A DNA stretch of 64,000 bases from Leptospira_A sp046736045 (lineage in GTDB: Bacteria > Spirochaetota > Leptospiria > Leptospirales > Leptospiraceae): NCBI RefSeq assembly GCF_046736045.1, contig NZ_CP177134.1:3410001-3474000 (forward strand), given 5' to 3'. Position numbers and translations under genes: made by a program. Each line of letters starts with the position of its first letter. Position 1 is the stretch's first letter. Positions 8,356-17,317 of this stretch are shown here, piece by piece. The notes beneath the pieces are model-generated. The model ran no database searches. It had not been told where the DNA came from and saw only the letters and a list, made by a program, of their open reading frames with translations.

Positions 8356-9206
8356 AAATTGATCTTCTCTTCTAATAATAAATATTTTTCTTTTAATTCA
8401 GCAATCAAAGAATCAGGCAAACGAGGTGGCGGTGGATTTTTATCCCAACCGGTATTTTCCAGCCAATTTCTTAAAATCTGTTTGTCGAAACTCGCAGGAG
8501 TCGTTCCCACAGCATAGGAATCCGCATCCCAATATCGGGAAGAATCGGGAGTCAGCAGTTCATCAATCAAAATGGGTTTATCATCCAGGATACCGAATTC
8601 AAATTTGGTATCACACAGAACGATCCCTTGCGTTTTCATTTTGTTATGCGCTTCTGTAAACAAAGCAAGGGAGGTGTTTTTCAATTGAAAAAAAAGTTCC
8701 GTCCCTATTTCGTTTTTCATGGTTTCTTCGCTGATATTTTCATCATGGCCTTCGTCATTTTTGCGCGCAGGAGTAAATATCGGTTCAGCAAATTTTTCGG
8801 ACTCGGACAATCCCTTCGGATAAGGAAGAAATGCGACTGTTCCGGAAGATTTATATTCTTTATAAGCGGAACCTGAAATATAACCGCGAACGACACATTC
8901 ATAATCGATTCGTTTTGTCTTTTTGACCAGGATTGAACGACCGTCAAACTCTGGTTTGCTTGCAAAAGGTTCAGGGAATTTGTTAAGATCCGTTTCCAGA
9001 AGGTGATTTTTAAAATGGGAAAAATAATGAAACCAGGCTGTAGAAATTCGATTTAAGATTTTTCCTTTGTCGGCAACCGGTTCGTTAAAAACAACATCGA
9101 ATGCTGAAATCCGATCCGAAGCGCAAAGTATGAGTTTGTCTCCCAAATCGTAGACATCTCTTACTTTCCCGCGGTAACTGGGTTCTATGTTTAAATTTGA
9201 ATGCAT
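8331..9206 (-). CDS. purC: SAICAR synthetase
   Basis: Phosphoribosylaminoimidazole-succinocarboxamide synthase, about 291 residues from the ATG at 9206. Family motifs are RGKVRDVYDLGDKLILCASDRISAFD at the N-terminus, GSAYKEYK mid-protein and LLTPDSSRYW toward the C-terminus. The frame is open 13 codons further upstream, but the ATG at 9206 fits the family N-terminus and overlaps the preceding phosphatase gene by only 16 bases. First of purC-purS-purQ, apparently cotranscribed with the upstream receiver-phosphatase. Confidence 0.95.
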   Translation of the reverse strand: MHSNLNIEPSYRGKVRDVYDLGDKLILCASDRISAFDVVFNEPVADKGKILNRISTAWFHYFSHFKNHLLETDLNKFPEPFASKPEFDGRSILVKKTKRIDYECVVRGYISGSAYKEYKSSGTVAFLPYPKGLSESEKFAEPIFTPARKNDEGHDENISEETMKNEIGTELFFQLKNTSLALFTEAHNKMKTQGIVLCDTKFEFGILDDKPILIDELLTPDSSRYWDADSYAVGTTPASFDKQILRNWLENTGWDKNPPPPRLPDSLIAELKEKYLLLEEKINLCLSQKSI

Positions 9207-10330
9207 ACCATTGCCATATCGTCTCCGGGAGTGTGATTTCCGCAAAACTTCAGGATTTTAGATTGTACTAATCCCAAAATATCTCCGCCCTCTTCGACCG
9301 ATTCATTAAAAATATTTTTCATTCCCTCTTCCGTGATAAACTGGGAATTTTCATTCATGGCTTCACTCGCACCGTCGGTGTACATAAAGATTTTGGAACC
9401 GGGACTCAAACGAACGGTTTGTACTTCGTCTTTTGCATTCAAGTTGATCCCCATGATCATAGGGCTCATTCCCGTGAGTGCGACTGTTTTTCCATCGGAG
9501 TAAATCAGCGGTGCGGGATGACCGCCATTGATATAGGTTAAAACCAAATCCTGGTCGAGGAACGCATAACAAAAAGTAATCGAATAATCTTCGGGTAAAA
9601 CGATCTCCATATTCTGGCGAAGATGATCCACTCTCTCCTTCAAACTCATCATCGGAGAAAGGTTGAATAATTGCATCTTAAACATGGCACCGATGAGAGC
9701 AGCACTCGGGCCGTGCCCGGAACAATCCGCGATTACAATATGCAATTTTTTGGAATCCGCCCAACAATCCACAAAGTCTCCTCCGATCTGAAAGAAAGGA
9801 TGGAACAAAGTTTGTGCCTTCACTCCATTCCAGATGAATTGTTTTTCAGGAATCAATTGTTCCTGAACTTTGCGCGCAGTCAAAAGCTCTCTTTCGTATT
9901 TCGCTTTTTCCCTTAAAAGTTCGTCTTGTAAATCCTTGATTCGAACGACTGAATGAATTTTGGCAACCAACTCCCGTTTGTTGAAAGGTTTGTTGATAAA
10001 ATCATCCCCTCCGTTTTTCATCGCCTCTTCAAATCCGATGTCACGATCCAAAGACGTAATGAATAAAATAGGAAGTAGTTTGTATTTTTCTATCGTACGA
10101 AGTTCACGGCAGAAGGAAAATCCGTCCTGTTCCGGCATATTGACATCGAGAAGAAGCGCATCAACAGATGTATTAACAAGAATAAGGCGAGCTTCTTCCG
10201 CGGAATAAGCGCAGAGAGCTTTGAAACCTTCGCTTGTCAGAAGGTATTTTAAAAGTTCTACATTTTCCGGTACGTCATCCACAATCAGGATGGTATGGTT
10301 TGCGCTTATATTTTCTCTTAACCTGGTCAC
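9191..10330 (-). CDS. response regulator with PP2C (RsbU/SpoIIE-type) phosphatase output
   Basis: A 379-residue two-domain protein. The receiver (about 12-130) has the acidic pair DD (18-19), phosphoacceptor Asp62 in LLDVNMPEQDG, and Lys113 in NKPFNK. A coiled linker (about 130-160) leads to a PP2C domain (about 165-379) with metal-binding GGDF (182-185), DCSGHG (201-206) and GDDMAM at the end. Such proteins dephosphorylate anti-anti-sigma factors in partner-switching stress pathways; no partner gene is adjacent. The start is GTG at 10330 with AGGA five bases upstream. It sits between ccmC and purC in a continuous run. Confidence 0.93.
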   Translation of the reverse strand: MTRLRENISANHTILIVDDVPENVELLKYLLTSEGFKALCAYSAEEARLILVNTSVDALLLDVNMPEQDGFSFCRELRTIEKYKLLPILFITSLDRDIGFEEAMKNGGDDFINKPFNKRELVAKIHSVVRIKDLQDELLREKAKYERELLTARKVQEQLIPEKQFIWNGVKAQTLFHPFFQIGGDFVDCWADSKKLHIVIADCSGHGPSAALIGAMFKMQLFNLSPMMSLKERVDHLRQNMEIVLPEDYSITFCYAFLDQDLVLTYINGGHPAPLIYSDGKTVALTGMSPMIMGINLNAKDEVQTVRLSPGSKIFMYTDGASEAMNENSQFITEEGMKNIFNESVEEGGDILGLVQSKILKFCGNHTPGDDMAMVCIQI

Positions 10331-10336
10331 AAATTC

Positions 10337-11035
10337 CTAAGACAGTTTTGCTCGAAGTTCGTCTCTAAACTTTAAAATCTTTTGGGCGCGGTATGCGACC
10401 AAAAATAGAATCAAAAACAGAAAATGATAAGAAAGCACCGACAACCAAAAAGTCAGTTTCATATCAGAATCCATTCCCCCTTTTCCCAATACACTCCCCG
10501 GATGGTTGCCCGGATTTTCAATCCAACGAATGGCACCCCAAGTCAAAACGGCACTGATTGCACAAAGAAGTGATAAATAGGAAGATACCAAAGCTTTTCT
10601 TTTTCCATCTAAAATTAAAAATCGAAGCACAAAATAGGAAACGAGGGAAACACAAAGAATGAAAAAAGACTGAAGTCTCGCGTCCGTTCTGTCCCAGGGA
10701 ACCCCCCAGGCGCTGTAAGCCCAAATCGGACCGGAAAATAACACACCCAATGCAAATAAAAAAGATATCTGCGTGGAAGTGTAAGCTAAATTATCCCATT
10801 TCGTTTGTTTTGTAATAAGATACACGATGGAGAAAAAACTTGCCAGGACAGGACCATATAACGCAACCCAGGCGACGGGAACATGGAAATAGAATATTCT
10901 GTGACTCATCCCTTGTTCCAAGATGACATTGGGATAGGTCAGAGAAAAAAATACAATGAATGGTATGAAGATGATCACAAGTAGGAGCAGTAAAAAATCG
11001 CTCAAAAAAGGAAAAATACGAATTTGATGACTCAC
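10337..11035 (-). CDS. ccmC: CcmC-like haem handling membrane protein
   Basis: A 232-residue six-transmembrane protein of the CcmC/CcsA haem-handling family. The two haem-ligand histidine regions are visible: FYFHVPVAW (about 46-54) and NPGNHPGSV before the fifth or sixth helix. The tryptophan-rich motif between them is altered: it reads AWGVPWDRTDARLQS where the family usually has WGxWWxWDARLTS, so one Trp is lost and a residue gained. The start is GTG at 11035. It follows ccmA and ccmB, supporting a role in cytochrome c maturation or haem export. No ccmE or ccmF is in the window. Confidence 0.87.
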   Translation of the reverse strand: MSHQIRIFPFLSDFLLLLLVIIFIPFIVFFSLTYPNVILEQGMSHRIFYFHVPVAWVALYGPVLASFFSIVYLITKQTKWDNLAYTSTQISFLFALGVLFSGPIWAYSAWGVPWDRTDARLQSFFILCVSLVSYFVLRFLILDGKRKALVSSYLSLLCAISAVLTWGAIRWIENPGNHPGSVLGKGGMDSDMKLTFWLSVLSYHFLFLILFLVAYRAQKILKFRDELRAKLS

Positions 11036-11088
11036 CCTATCCAGACTCTAGGCAGTTATTAATAATTCTAGGAAAAAAGTAGAATGAT

Positions 11089-11745
11089 TTAGGATTCTTT
11101 TTTTGTAATCTCAATGAAAAGCCCGCCCATAGTTCCGTAAAAAAGGCTAAAAAACAAAAGGAGCAAAACACTTTTCCAATGAAAGCCCGGCTCCAACCAA
11201 AATCTTTCCTCTGCTTCCAATCCGAACAAAAATAAAGGGATGGAAAAAGGAACCTGCAACAAAGGCAGAACAATTTCCTTCAAACGGCTTTCTTCCGCAA
11301 TCAGTCCCAAAGATACTCCCAAAAAAACCAGAGAAAGGCTGCCCAGGTTTGCAAAAAGCCATTCCCCTCCGAACCGGGAAATTTCAGCCGACTGAAAGAA
11401 AATGCTAAAACTCAGAATCAATGCGGCATTGACAAGGCTTGTACAAAACCAAATCACGAAACATTTTGCCAAATACAAATGAACTGCGGAAGTATGTGCC
11501 AAAGAAGCAGTCCACCCTCCAGACTCCCTTTCTTCCCAAAGCGACTGTCCTACCAGTATAAAGTTGAGTAAAAAGATGATCGCCCATTTCAATCCGCGAA
11601 CACTCCTCGCAGATAAGGATTCATTCACTTCTATGGCAGAATAAAATATAAAAAGAACACAGAGACTTAAGGATAATAAAGAAACAAGACCACCTAACGA
11701 ACGACCAATGAGTAAAAATTCTTTTTTTAGGATTTTAAGAAACAT
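11089..11745 (-). CDS. ccmB: CcmB-like ABC permease
   Basis: About 218 residues with six hydrophobic segments, typical of CcmB, the permease partner of CcmA. Family features are the N-terminal LKKEFLLIGRS cytoplasmic segment and the loop SLWEERESGGW after the second helix, equivalent to the FxxDxxxG region. The ATG at 11745 overlaps ccmA by 11 bases; a TTG six codons upstream is a less likely start. Confidence 0.85.
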   Translation of the reverse strand: MFLKILKKEFLLIGRSLGGLVSLLSLSLCVLFIFYSAIEVNESLSARSVRGLKWAIIFLLNFILVGQSLWEERESGGWTASLAHTSAVHLYLAKCFVIWFCTSLVNAALILSFSIFFQSAEISRFGGEWLFANLGSLSLVFLGVSLGLIAEESRLKEIVLPLLQVPFSIPLFLFGLEAEERFWLEPGFHWKSVLLLLFFSLFYGTMGGLFIEITKKES

Positions 11746-12355
11746 GACGGGAGCCGTTGCCAAAAAGAGAGAGGTTGATCATTTCCGAATGATTTAAACC
11801 CTTGGGAATTTCATGTAGAACGATGAGGATCATCCTCTTTTCCTTTTCTTCATTTAAAATTTTTGTAAATAGTTCAGTTGATTTCAGATCCAGGCCTGTA
11901 TAAGGTTCGTCGAGTAAAACGATTTCAGGCGAGGTTAGAAAGGTTCGAATGAGAGCCGCTTTTTGTTTCATTCCGCGGGAGAACATATAGACCGGTTCGT
12001 TTGTTCTTTTTTCCAATTTGAAACGATGGATCCATTCGGATACATCCTCCTCACTCAGGGAAATTTCGCTCAATGAAGAATAATAACTGATATTTTCGGA
12101 AAGGCTGAGGGAAGTATACAACCCCAATTCATGGCCAAGATAGCTGATTGTTTTTTCTCCGTCCGGAAAATGCCAATTTTCACTGATCTTTGCATAATGA
12201 TAAATTTCTTTTAAAAAACTGGATTTGCCGGCTCCGTTTTCTCCTTGGATGATATAAAGCCCGGGGCCCGAAAAAGAAAGAGATAGGTTACGAAAAAGAG
12301 TTTTGTAGCCGACAGTTAAGTTGAGAGACTTACATTCAAGAATCGTTTTCGGCAT
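11735..12355 (-). CDS. ccmA: CcmA-like ABC transporter ATPase
   Basis: About 206 residues from the ATG at 12355. Walker A is GENGAGKSS, the signature is FSRGMKQKAALIR and Walker B is IVLLDEPYTGLD, all in the CcmA style (short ATPase, signature SxGxxQ replaced by SRGMKQ). With CcmB it forms the ATPase module that releases haem from the CcmC-CcmE complex in system I cytochrome c maturation. The frame is open upstream to 12424, but that part would overlap the divergent TPR gene. The start lies only 8 bases from the start of that divergent gene. Confidence 0.88.
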   Translation of the reverse strand: MPKTILECKSLNLTVGYKTLFRNLSLSFSGPGLYIIQGENGAGKSSFLKEIYHYAKISENWHFPDGEKTISYLGHELGLYTSLSLSENISYYSSLSEISLSEEDVSEWIHRFKLEKRTNEPVYMFSRGMKQKAALIRTFLTSPEIVLLDEPYTGLDLKSTELFTKILNEEKEKRMILIVLHEIPKGLNHSEMINLSLFGNGSRHVS

Positions 12356-12363
12356 CAAGCACC

Positions 12364-13377
12364 ATGTTTCGATATCTCTTTCTATTCGCACTTCTGTTTT
12401 TTGGGTCTCTGCCCGTGCTCGCACAAAAACAGATTGGGGACAAGGAATATCCGGAAATCCTTTGGGGAAAAGACCAGGAATTCGATACTTCCGATTTTCC
12501 GGGCGGCTCCTTTATCTACCACAAGGAAGATTTCATACTGGCGACAGGAAAACTTTTCCAAGGCCCCCCCCCTCCTTCCGTAGGTAGTTTTACATACGGA
12601 GACCGCAAAATCACAAATTCAGGAGAATGGAATAATGAGGCAGTGAAGCTTATTATCAGCGGTAAGGAAAAAGAAAAAGCGGAAGCGAAAAAAATGTTAG
12701 AAGCAGGAGTTCGATTTGATCCGCAGTTTTTTCCATTCCGTTACAATTTAGGCAGACTCTATTCGCTTGATTTCAATTACGAAGGTTCCCTTGTGCAATT
12801 CGAATATGCCAAAGCGGAAGTGCCGGAATATTTCAAAACATATTTGCATATCGCCATTCTCTCGGAACTCACAAGACAAATCTATTATGCAATCATGAAT
12901 TATAAGTTAGCTGCTGATAAAAATCCCTATGATACGGAAGCATTGATACGAATGAGTGATCATTACCTGGCAACAGGATTAAAAAACAGGGCGCTTATCT
13001 ATTTAAACAAAGCACTTACCATTGATGAAGAAAGCCCGAATGTGAGATTGGGGTTCGGAAGATTGGAAATGGAAAAAGGGAATTATCATATCGCATATAA
13101 AATTTTCAACCGAACTTCACTGACCACCGGAGAAGGGAAACAAAAACCTTATGATAAAAAATTTCATTATTATTTTGCTGAAACCGCATCAAAGATAACG
13201 GACTACGAGACCGCCGAACAAGAGTATACGAAAATGCTCCAATTCAAAAACGATCCGTTTTTCGCGAGTGTCTCCACAAAAGTAATCATGAGAAGAAGAG
13301 ACATTGCCCGGAAATTTGCGGAAGCAAAACGTACTCAGTTGGACGATTCTGAAGAAGAAGTGACACCTGAGAATTAA
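12364..13377 (+). CDS. secreted TPR-repeat protein of unknown function
   Basis: A 337-residue protein with a clear Sec signal peptide (residues 1-20, cleaved after VLA before QKQ). Residues about 95-310 are helical tetratricopeptide-type repeats, for example the segments around AIMNYKLAADKNPYDTEALIRMSDHYLATG and NRALIYLNKALTIDEESPNVRLGFGRLEMEKG region (about 178-240). The C-terminus is acidic. It probably acts in the periplasm as a protein-binding scaffold. Transcribed away from ccmA with 8 bases between the two start codons. Specific function not recognised. Confidence 0.85.
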   Translation: MFRYLFLFALLFFGSLPVLAQKQIGDKEYPEILWGKDQEFDTSDFPGGSFIYHKEDFILATGKLFQGPPPPSVGSFTYGDRKITNSGEWNNEAVKLIISGKEKEKAEAKKMLEAGVRFDPQFFPFRYNLGRLYSLDFNYEGSLVQFEYAKAEVPEYFKTYLHIAILSELTRQIYYAIMNYKLAADKNPYDTEALIRMSDHYLATGLKNRALIYLNKALTIDEESPNVRLGFGRLEMEKGNYHIAYKIFNRTSLTTGEGKQKPYDKKFHYYFAETASKITDYETAEQEYTKMLQFKNDPFFASVSTKVIMRRRDIARKFAEAKRTQLDDSEEEVTPEN

Positions 13378-13436
13378 GAGATTTCCGGAGTGAAAAACGG
13401 TTGCTTTCCTTTCCGAAAAAACTTTGAATCGAATGT

Positions 13437-13658
13437 ATGGACAATCAAGTTCAATACTTAAACCAAATTATAGAAATCATCGATACAAAAACGAGTGTTT
13501 TCAAAAAGAATAAACATAAAATTCCTGCGACTGCTTATCAGGCAGAAAAACAAGTGTTAACCAAAATGATTCAGGATGCGATCACTCTTGCCGAATCAAT
13601 CAAACCCACTCCCTTTTCTCTGATTAACGATCTGAAGTCTCTGATCAAACAATTGTGA
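13437..13658 (+). CDS. small helical hypothetical protein
   Basis: A 73-residue ORF, predicted mostly alpha-helical and Lys/Gln rich, with no recognised domain, signal or membrane segment. It starts at an ATG 59 bases after the TPR gene, ends one base before the convergent tgt stop, and has codon use like its neighbours. Probably real because it exactly fills the gap, but unsupported by any family I recognise. Confidence 0.6.
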   Translation: MDNQVQYLNQIIEIIDTKTSVFKKNKHKIPATAYQAEKQVLTKMIQDAITLAESIKPTPFSLINDLKSLIKQL

Positions 13659-13659
13659 A

Positions 13660-15690
13660 CTAAACCTGGAACTGCGGGTGATTTTGGATTCGTTTGTCCC
13701 ATTCTGATTTTTGATCTTCGCCCATTCCTGTCGGATAACGGGCGTCACTTCTTTCAAAGCGGCCAAGCCAGTCTTTCCCTAACAACTTTTCCCGTTCTTG
13801 GATTTTAAGAGGACATCCCGAATAAGCAACCGTAGTTTCCGATTTCGGGCCGGAACCAACTCCCCTTCCCACCCAAAAACCGGCAAAAAGTAACGCAGCT
13901 CTCACTGCAGTCGCCGCAGAATAAGTATAAAGACAAGTCATCTTGGAACGAACATCCAAATGCAAATACAAAGATTGAAAAAAATCAGATTTCCATAAAG
14001 TAGAATCCGTTTTAAAGGAAAAGGGATCGTAAAAAATAAAATCGGGTATTTTTTCCGATTGAAATGTATTTGCAAAATCACCTAACACTAGTTTCCAGGT
14101 GAAGTTTCCCGAATCGGAAACCCAGAAGGATTTTTCCAAAATCTCATTCGGAGCTTTGTGAAATAAATGAGGAAAGCGGCCATTATTTTTTACAGCCAGC
14201 CGCAAAGGATCCAAATCGGATTCGAAACTAATCAATTGAACGGAACGAACGGAACTTGCATCCTCATAACATTTAACAACAGACATTGCATTTGTTGCAG
14301 CACCCAAACCCACATCCCAAATCAAAATCGGTTTTGTTTCATTCGCAGATTTTTCATCGGAAGAAGATAGCATTTTAGGAAGTCCCGACTGATCGATATA
14401 AAGTTTTTTCGCTTCCTCCACAGGTGAATTGACGGAATGCATCACTTCCCCCGAACTTTTTTGGCGAACACTCCAATACCCGCCTGCTTCATTTTCTATG
14501 ATCTCATAGTCACCCAAAGTTTTTTTACGCGCAGATTTGGAAGGTTTCAATATATGAAAGGAAGGATTTATATTATCACTTTGACTTAAGCTCTCTTTTT
14601 TCTCCTGATAGTAAGAAGCAAAGCCCCCGGAAAATACGGACGCTCTCATCTCTGCCATCAGTCTATGGTAAAAATATAAATTATGAATGGCGAGAAGCTG
14701 CCAACCGAGAACTTCATCTGATTTTGTTAGATGATGAAGATAGGATCTGGAATAATTTTTACAGCAAATACAATCGCAATTTTGATCCAAAGAAGAATCT
14801 TCGAATTTATAAATGGTTCTATGCAATTGCAATTTACCAATGCTAGTAAATGCGACTCCTCGTTGTGCGAGCTCGGTTGGAATCGTGCAATCAAACATAT
14901 CCACTCCGCGATGCACTGCTTCCAACAGATCCAAAGGAGTTCCCACTCCCATCAGGTAACGGGGAAGATTTTTGGGTAATAATGAAGCGGATAGTTCGCA
15001 AAAATCATTTCTTTCTTCCTTCGTTTCTCCAACTGCGAGTCCTCCGATTGCAAAACCGTCAAATGGCATTTGAGTCAAAACATCCGCACTTTGTTTACGA
15101 AGATCTTCAAAGCAAGCACCTTGGACGATTCCGAACATAGACTGAAAAGAATCACCTCTCGCTTTCAAGCTTCGTTTCGCCCAACGATGCGTCACTTCCA
15201 TCGCAAGTTTCGCCTTTGCATGTTCTACGGTGGAAGGGACGCATTCATCCAATACCATCATGATATCGGAACCGATCGCTTTTTGCATATCAATGCTGAT
15301 TTCGGGAGAAAGAAGTACATTCTGTCCGTCTACGTAACTTCGAAAAACTGCGCCTTCTTCAGTCATCTTCCTTGCATTAGGGAGACTGAAAATCTGGAAC
15401 CCACCCGAATCGGTCAGGATTGGTCGGTCCCAATTCATAAACCTATGAATTCCACCTAACTTTCGGAATACTTCCGCACCGGGCCGAAGCAACAGATGAT
15501 ATGTATTTGCAAGTAAAACATTGGAACCTACCGATTTTAATGTTTCCACATTTTGAGCTTTGACAGTGGCCTGCGTTCCAACAGGCATAAAGATAGGAGT
15601 GAGAACCTCTCCGTGTAAGGTGGTAAATCTACCCGCTCTCGCTTTGGTTCCTTGTGCTTCCGCCTCTAAGATAAAATTCAATCGGGACAT
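13660..15690 (-). CDS. tgt: tRNA-guanine transglycosylase fused to MnmD-like methyltransferase
   Basis: A 676-residue fusion. Residues 1-370 are a complete bacterial Tgt, which exchanges guanine-34 for preQ1 in queuosine tRNAs: Asp94 in DSGGFQ, GIVQG (187-191), nucleophile Asp267 in GVDMFDCTIP, and zinc ligands Cys305, Cys307, Cys310 and His336. Residues about 395-676 match the MnmC methyltransferase half (MnmD, DUF752): the lead GYWSVRQKSSGEVMHS and VEEAKKLYID, a SAM-binding DVGLGAATN (459-467), LGDF (537-540) and FYDPFS (554-559) in place of the usual FHDPFSP or FLDGFAP. MnmD methylates the nm5 group on uridine-34 of other tRNAs. No frameshift or internal stop separates the halves. Tgt is typically about 375 residues, so the C-terminal part is an addition. 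Confidence 0.93.
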   Translation of the reverse strand: MSRLNFILEAEAQGTKARAGRFTTLHGEVLTPIFMPVGTQATVKAQNVETLKSVGSNVLLANTYHLLLRPGAEVFRKLGGIHRFMNWDRPILTDSGGFQIFSLPNARKMTEEGAVFRSYVDGQNVLLSPEISIDMQKAIGSDIMMVLDECVPSTVEHAKAKLAMEVTHRWAKRSLKARGDSFQSMFGIVQGACFEDLRKQSADVLTQMPFDGFAIGGLAVGETKEERNDFCELSASLLPKNLPRYLMGVGTPLDLLEAVHRGVDMFDCTIPTELAQRGVAFTSIGKLQLHRTIYKFEDSSLDQNCDCICCKNYSRSYLHHLTKSDEVLGWQLLAIHNLYFYHRLMAEMRASVFSGGFASYYQEKKESLSQSDNINPSFHILKPSKSARKKTLGDYEIIENEAGGYWSVRQKSSGEVMHSVNSPVEEAKKLYIDQSGLPKMLSSSDEKSANETKPILIWDVGLGAATNAMSVVKCYEDASSVRSVQLISFESDLDPLRLAVKNNGRFPHLFHKAPNEILEKSFWVSDSGNFTWKLVLGDFANTFQSEKIPDFIFYDPFSFKTDSTLWKSDFFQSLYLHLDVRSKMTCLYTYSAATAVRAALLFAGFWVGRGVGSGPKSETTVAYSGCPLKIQEREKLLGKDWLGRFERSDARYPTGMGEDQKSEWDKRIQNHPQFQV

Positions 15691-15727
15691 GGGTGAAATG
15701 GAAAGCGAATCGTAGGAATTTTAATTC

Positions 15728-17224
15728 CTATTCATCCTCATCCGACCAACCGATGTCAGAAAGGAAATCATCATAAGAACCGTCAAATACTGTGATCTGA
15801 TTATTGTCGAATACGATCAGTTTGGTGGCAACATTTCGCAAGTGCATTTCATTATGTGTTACCATCACAACGGATCCGTCAAATTCATCGATGGCTTCAA
15901 TCAAAGAATCGCAAGATTGCATATCCAAATGGTTGGTAGGTTCGTCCAAAAACAAAAGATGGCAGGGGGTTACTAAAATCTTGCCGAGCATCACTCTACT
16001 CTTTTCTCCCCCGGACAAAAATTTGATTTTTTTCAAACCTGTATCTCCGGAAAACATAAGTCCACCTGCAATGTTTCTCGCCTTCCCTTCCGTACAGGAT
16101 TTATCGGCACTCATAATCTCTTCTACAACAGTTGCGGTTTCATTCATGCTCAACTTATTGGTCTGACCGAAATATCCTTCTTTCAGGATAGGATGTTTTG
16201 TAACGGTTCCCTTTGTGGAAGAAAGTTCTCCAGCTAACAATTTTAGCAATGTCGACTTTCCTTTTCCGTTTTTTCCAATGATACAAATCCTGTCTCTTTT
16301 TCCAACGCTGATGGAAAAATCACTAACCAAAAAAGGTTCCTTTCCATCGTAGGAAAAAGCAAGGCTTTCAGCAGATAACATTTGATTGGCGCCAAAGCTC
16401 GCACTATTAAAATAAAGTTCGAGATCTTCTATATTTTCCAGAGCTTTCATTTCACCCTGTTTTTCCAATTTTTTAACCCGGGACTGGGTTCTGCTCGCAA
16501 AACTCGCCTTAGCTTTGAACTTTGCGATGAATATCTCTTCCTGTTTGCGTTTTTTCGCCTCATTCAAACGGGTTTTTTCGTAGATCTCTTCTTCCTGATT
16601 GATTTGAGTATAGAGCTTTTCCGTATCCCCTTCCACTTTGATCGCTTTGGTTCTGTGAATGGCAACCACATGTGTCACAACACTATCCATAAAACTTCTA
16701 TCGTGAGTGATGAGCACAATCTCACCTTCCCAGGTTCTCAAAAAATCTTCAAGCCAACGAATCGTTACAATATCAAGATAGTTGTTTGGCTCATCTAACA
16801 TGAGCATATCGGGACTGGAAACAAGCAGTTTGGCCAAATTCATCCGGATCTGGTATCCTCCTGAAAATTCGGAAGGATTTCTTTCCATATCCTTTTCCGA
16901 AAACCCGAGTCCGAATAGAATCTTTTCTACTTTCCAGGTTTCGTATTCTTCGCCTTCCGGAAGTCCCAGTGCACATTCATCCAATACCGTGCTTTGGGTG
17001 AATTCCAGATGCTGTTGTAAATGTCCTATTTTATAATTTCGGGGAACCGAAACTGTTCCGGAATCAGCTTCCACCGATCCCAAGATGATTTGAAAAAGAC
17101 TGGATTTTCCATGTCCGTTCCTTCCTACGATTCCTATCTTTTCTCCCCGATTGATACTTAAGTTTAAGTCATCGAAAAGTACTTGGTTCCCATAAGATTT
17201 ATTCAGTCCTAAAATCTTGATCAT
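15728..17224 (-). CDS. ABC-F family ATPase (YbiT/EttA-like)
   Basis: A 498-residue soluble protein with two ABC ATPase domains and no membrane segments, the ABC-F layout of ribosome-associated translation factors. The first domain has Walker A GRNGHGKSS and signature FSGGYQIR with Walker B LMLDEPNNYLD; the second has GKNGKGKST, LSGGEKSR and LFLDEPTNHLD. The charged inter-domain linker (about 205-275) is rich in Lys/Glu, as expected of the P-site tRNA interaction motif. The acidic C-terminus is short. It most resembles the YbiT/Uup housekeeping group; a resistance role is not indicated. Confidence 0.92.
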   Translation of the reverse strand: MIKILGLNKSYGNQVLFDDLNLSINRGEKIGIVGRNGHGKSSLFQIILGSVEADSGTVSVPRNYKIGHLQQHLEFTQSTVLDECALGLPEGEEYETWKVEKILFGLGFSEKDMERNPSEFSGGYQIRMNLAKLLVSSPDMLMLDEPNNYLDIVTIRWLEDFLRTWEGEIVLITHDRSFMDSVVTHVVAIHRTKAIKVEGDTEKLYTQINQEEEIYEKTRLNEAKKRKQEEIFIAKFKAKASFASRTQSRVKKLEKQGEMKALENIEDLELYFNSASFGANQMLSAESLAFSYDGKEPFLVSDFSISVGKRDRICIIGKNGKGKSTLLKLLAGELSSTKGTVTKHPILKEGYFGQTNKLSMNETATVVEEIMSADKSCTEGKARNIAGGLMFSGDTGLKKIKFLSGGEKSRVMLGKILVTPCHLLFLDEPTNHLDMQSCDSLIEAIDEFDGSVVMVTHNEMHLRNVATKLIVFDNNQITVFDGSYDDFLSDIGWSDEDE

Positions 17225-17317
17225 CTACTTTGTCCCTTGCTTCTAATCCAAAGTTTTATATAGGTATGGGAATACTACAAAATTTGTTTTTAAAGATTTG
17301 TGATTCCACTTCTGTTT

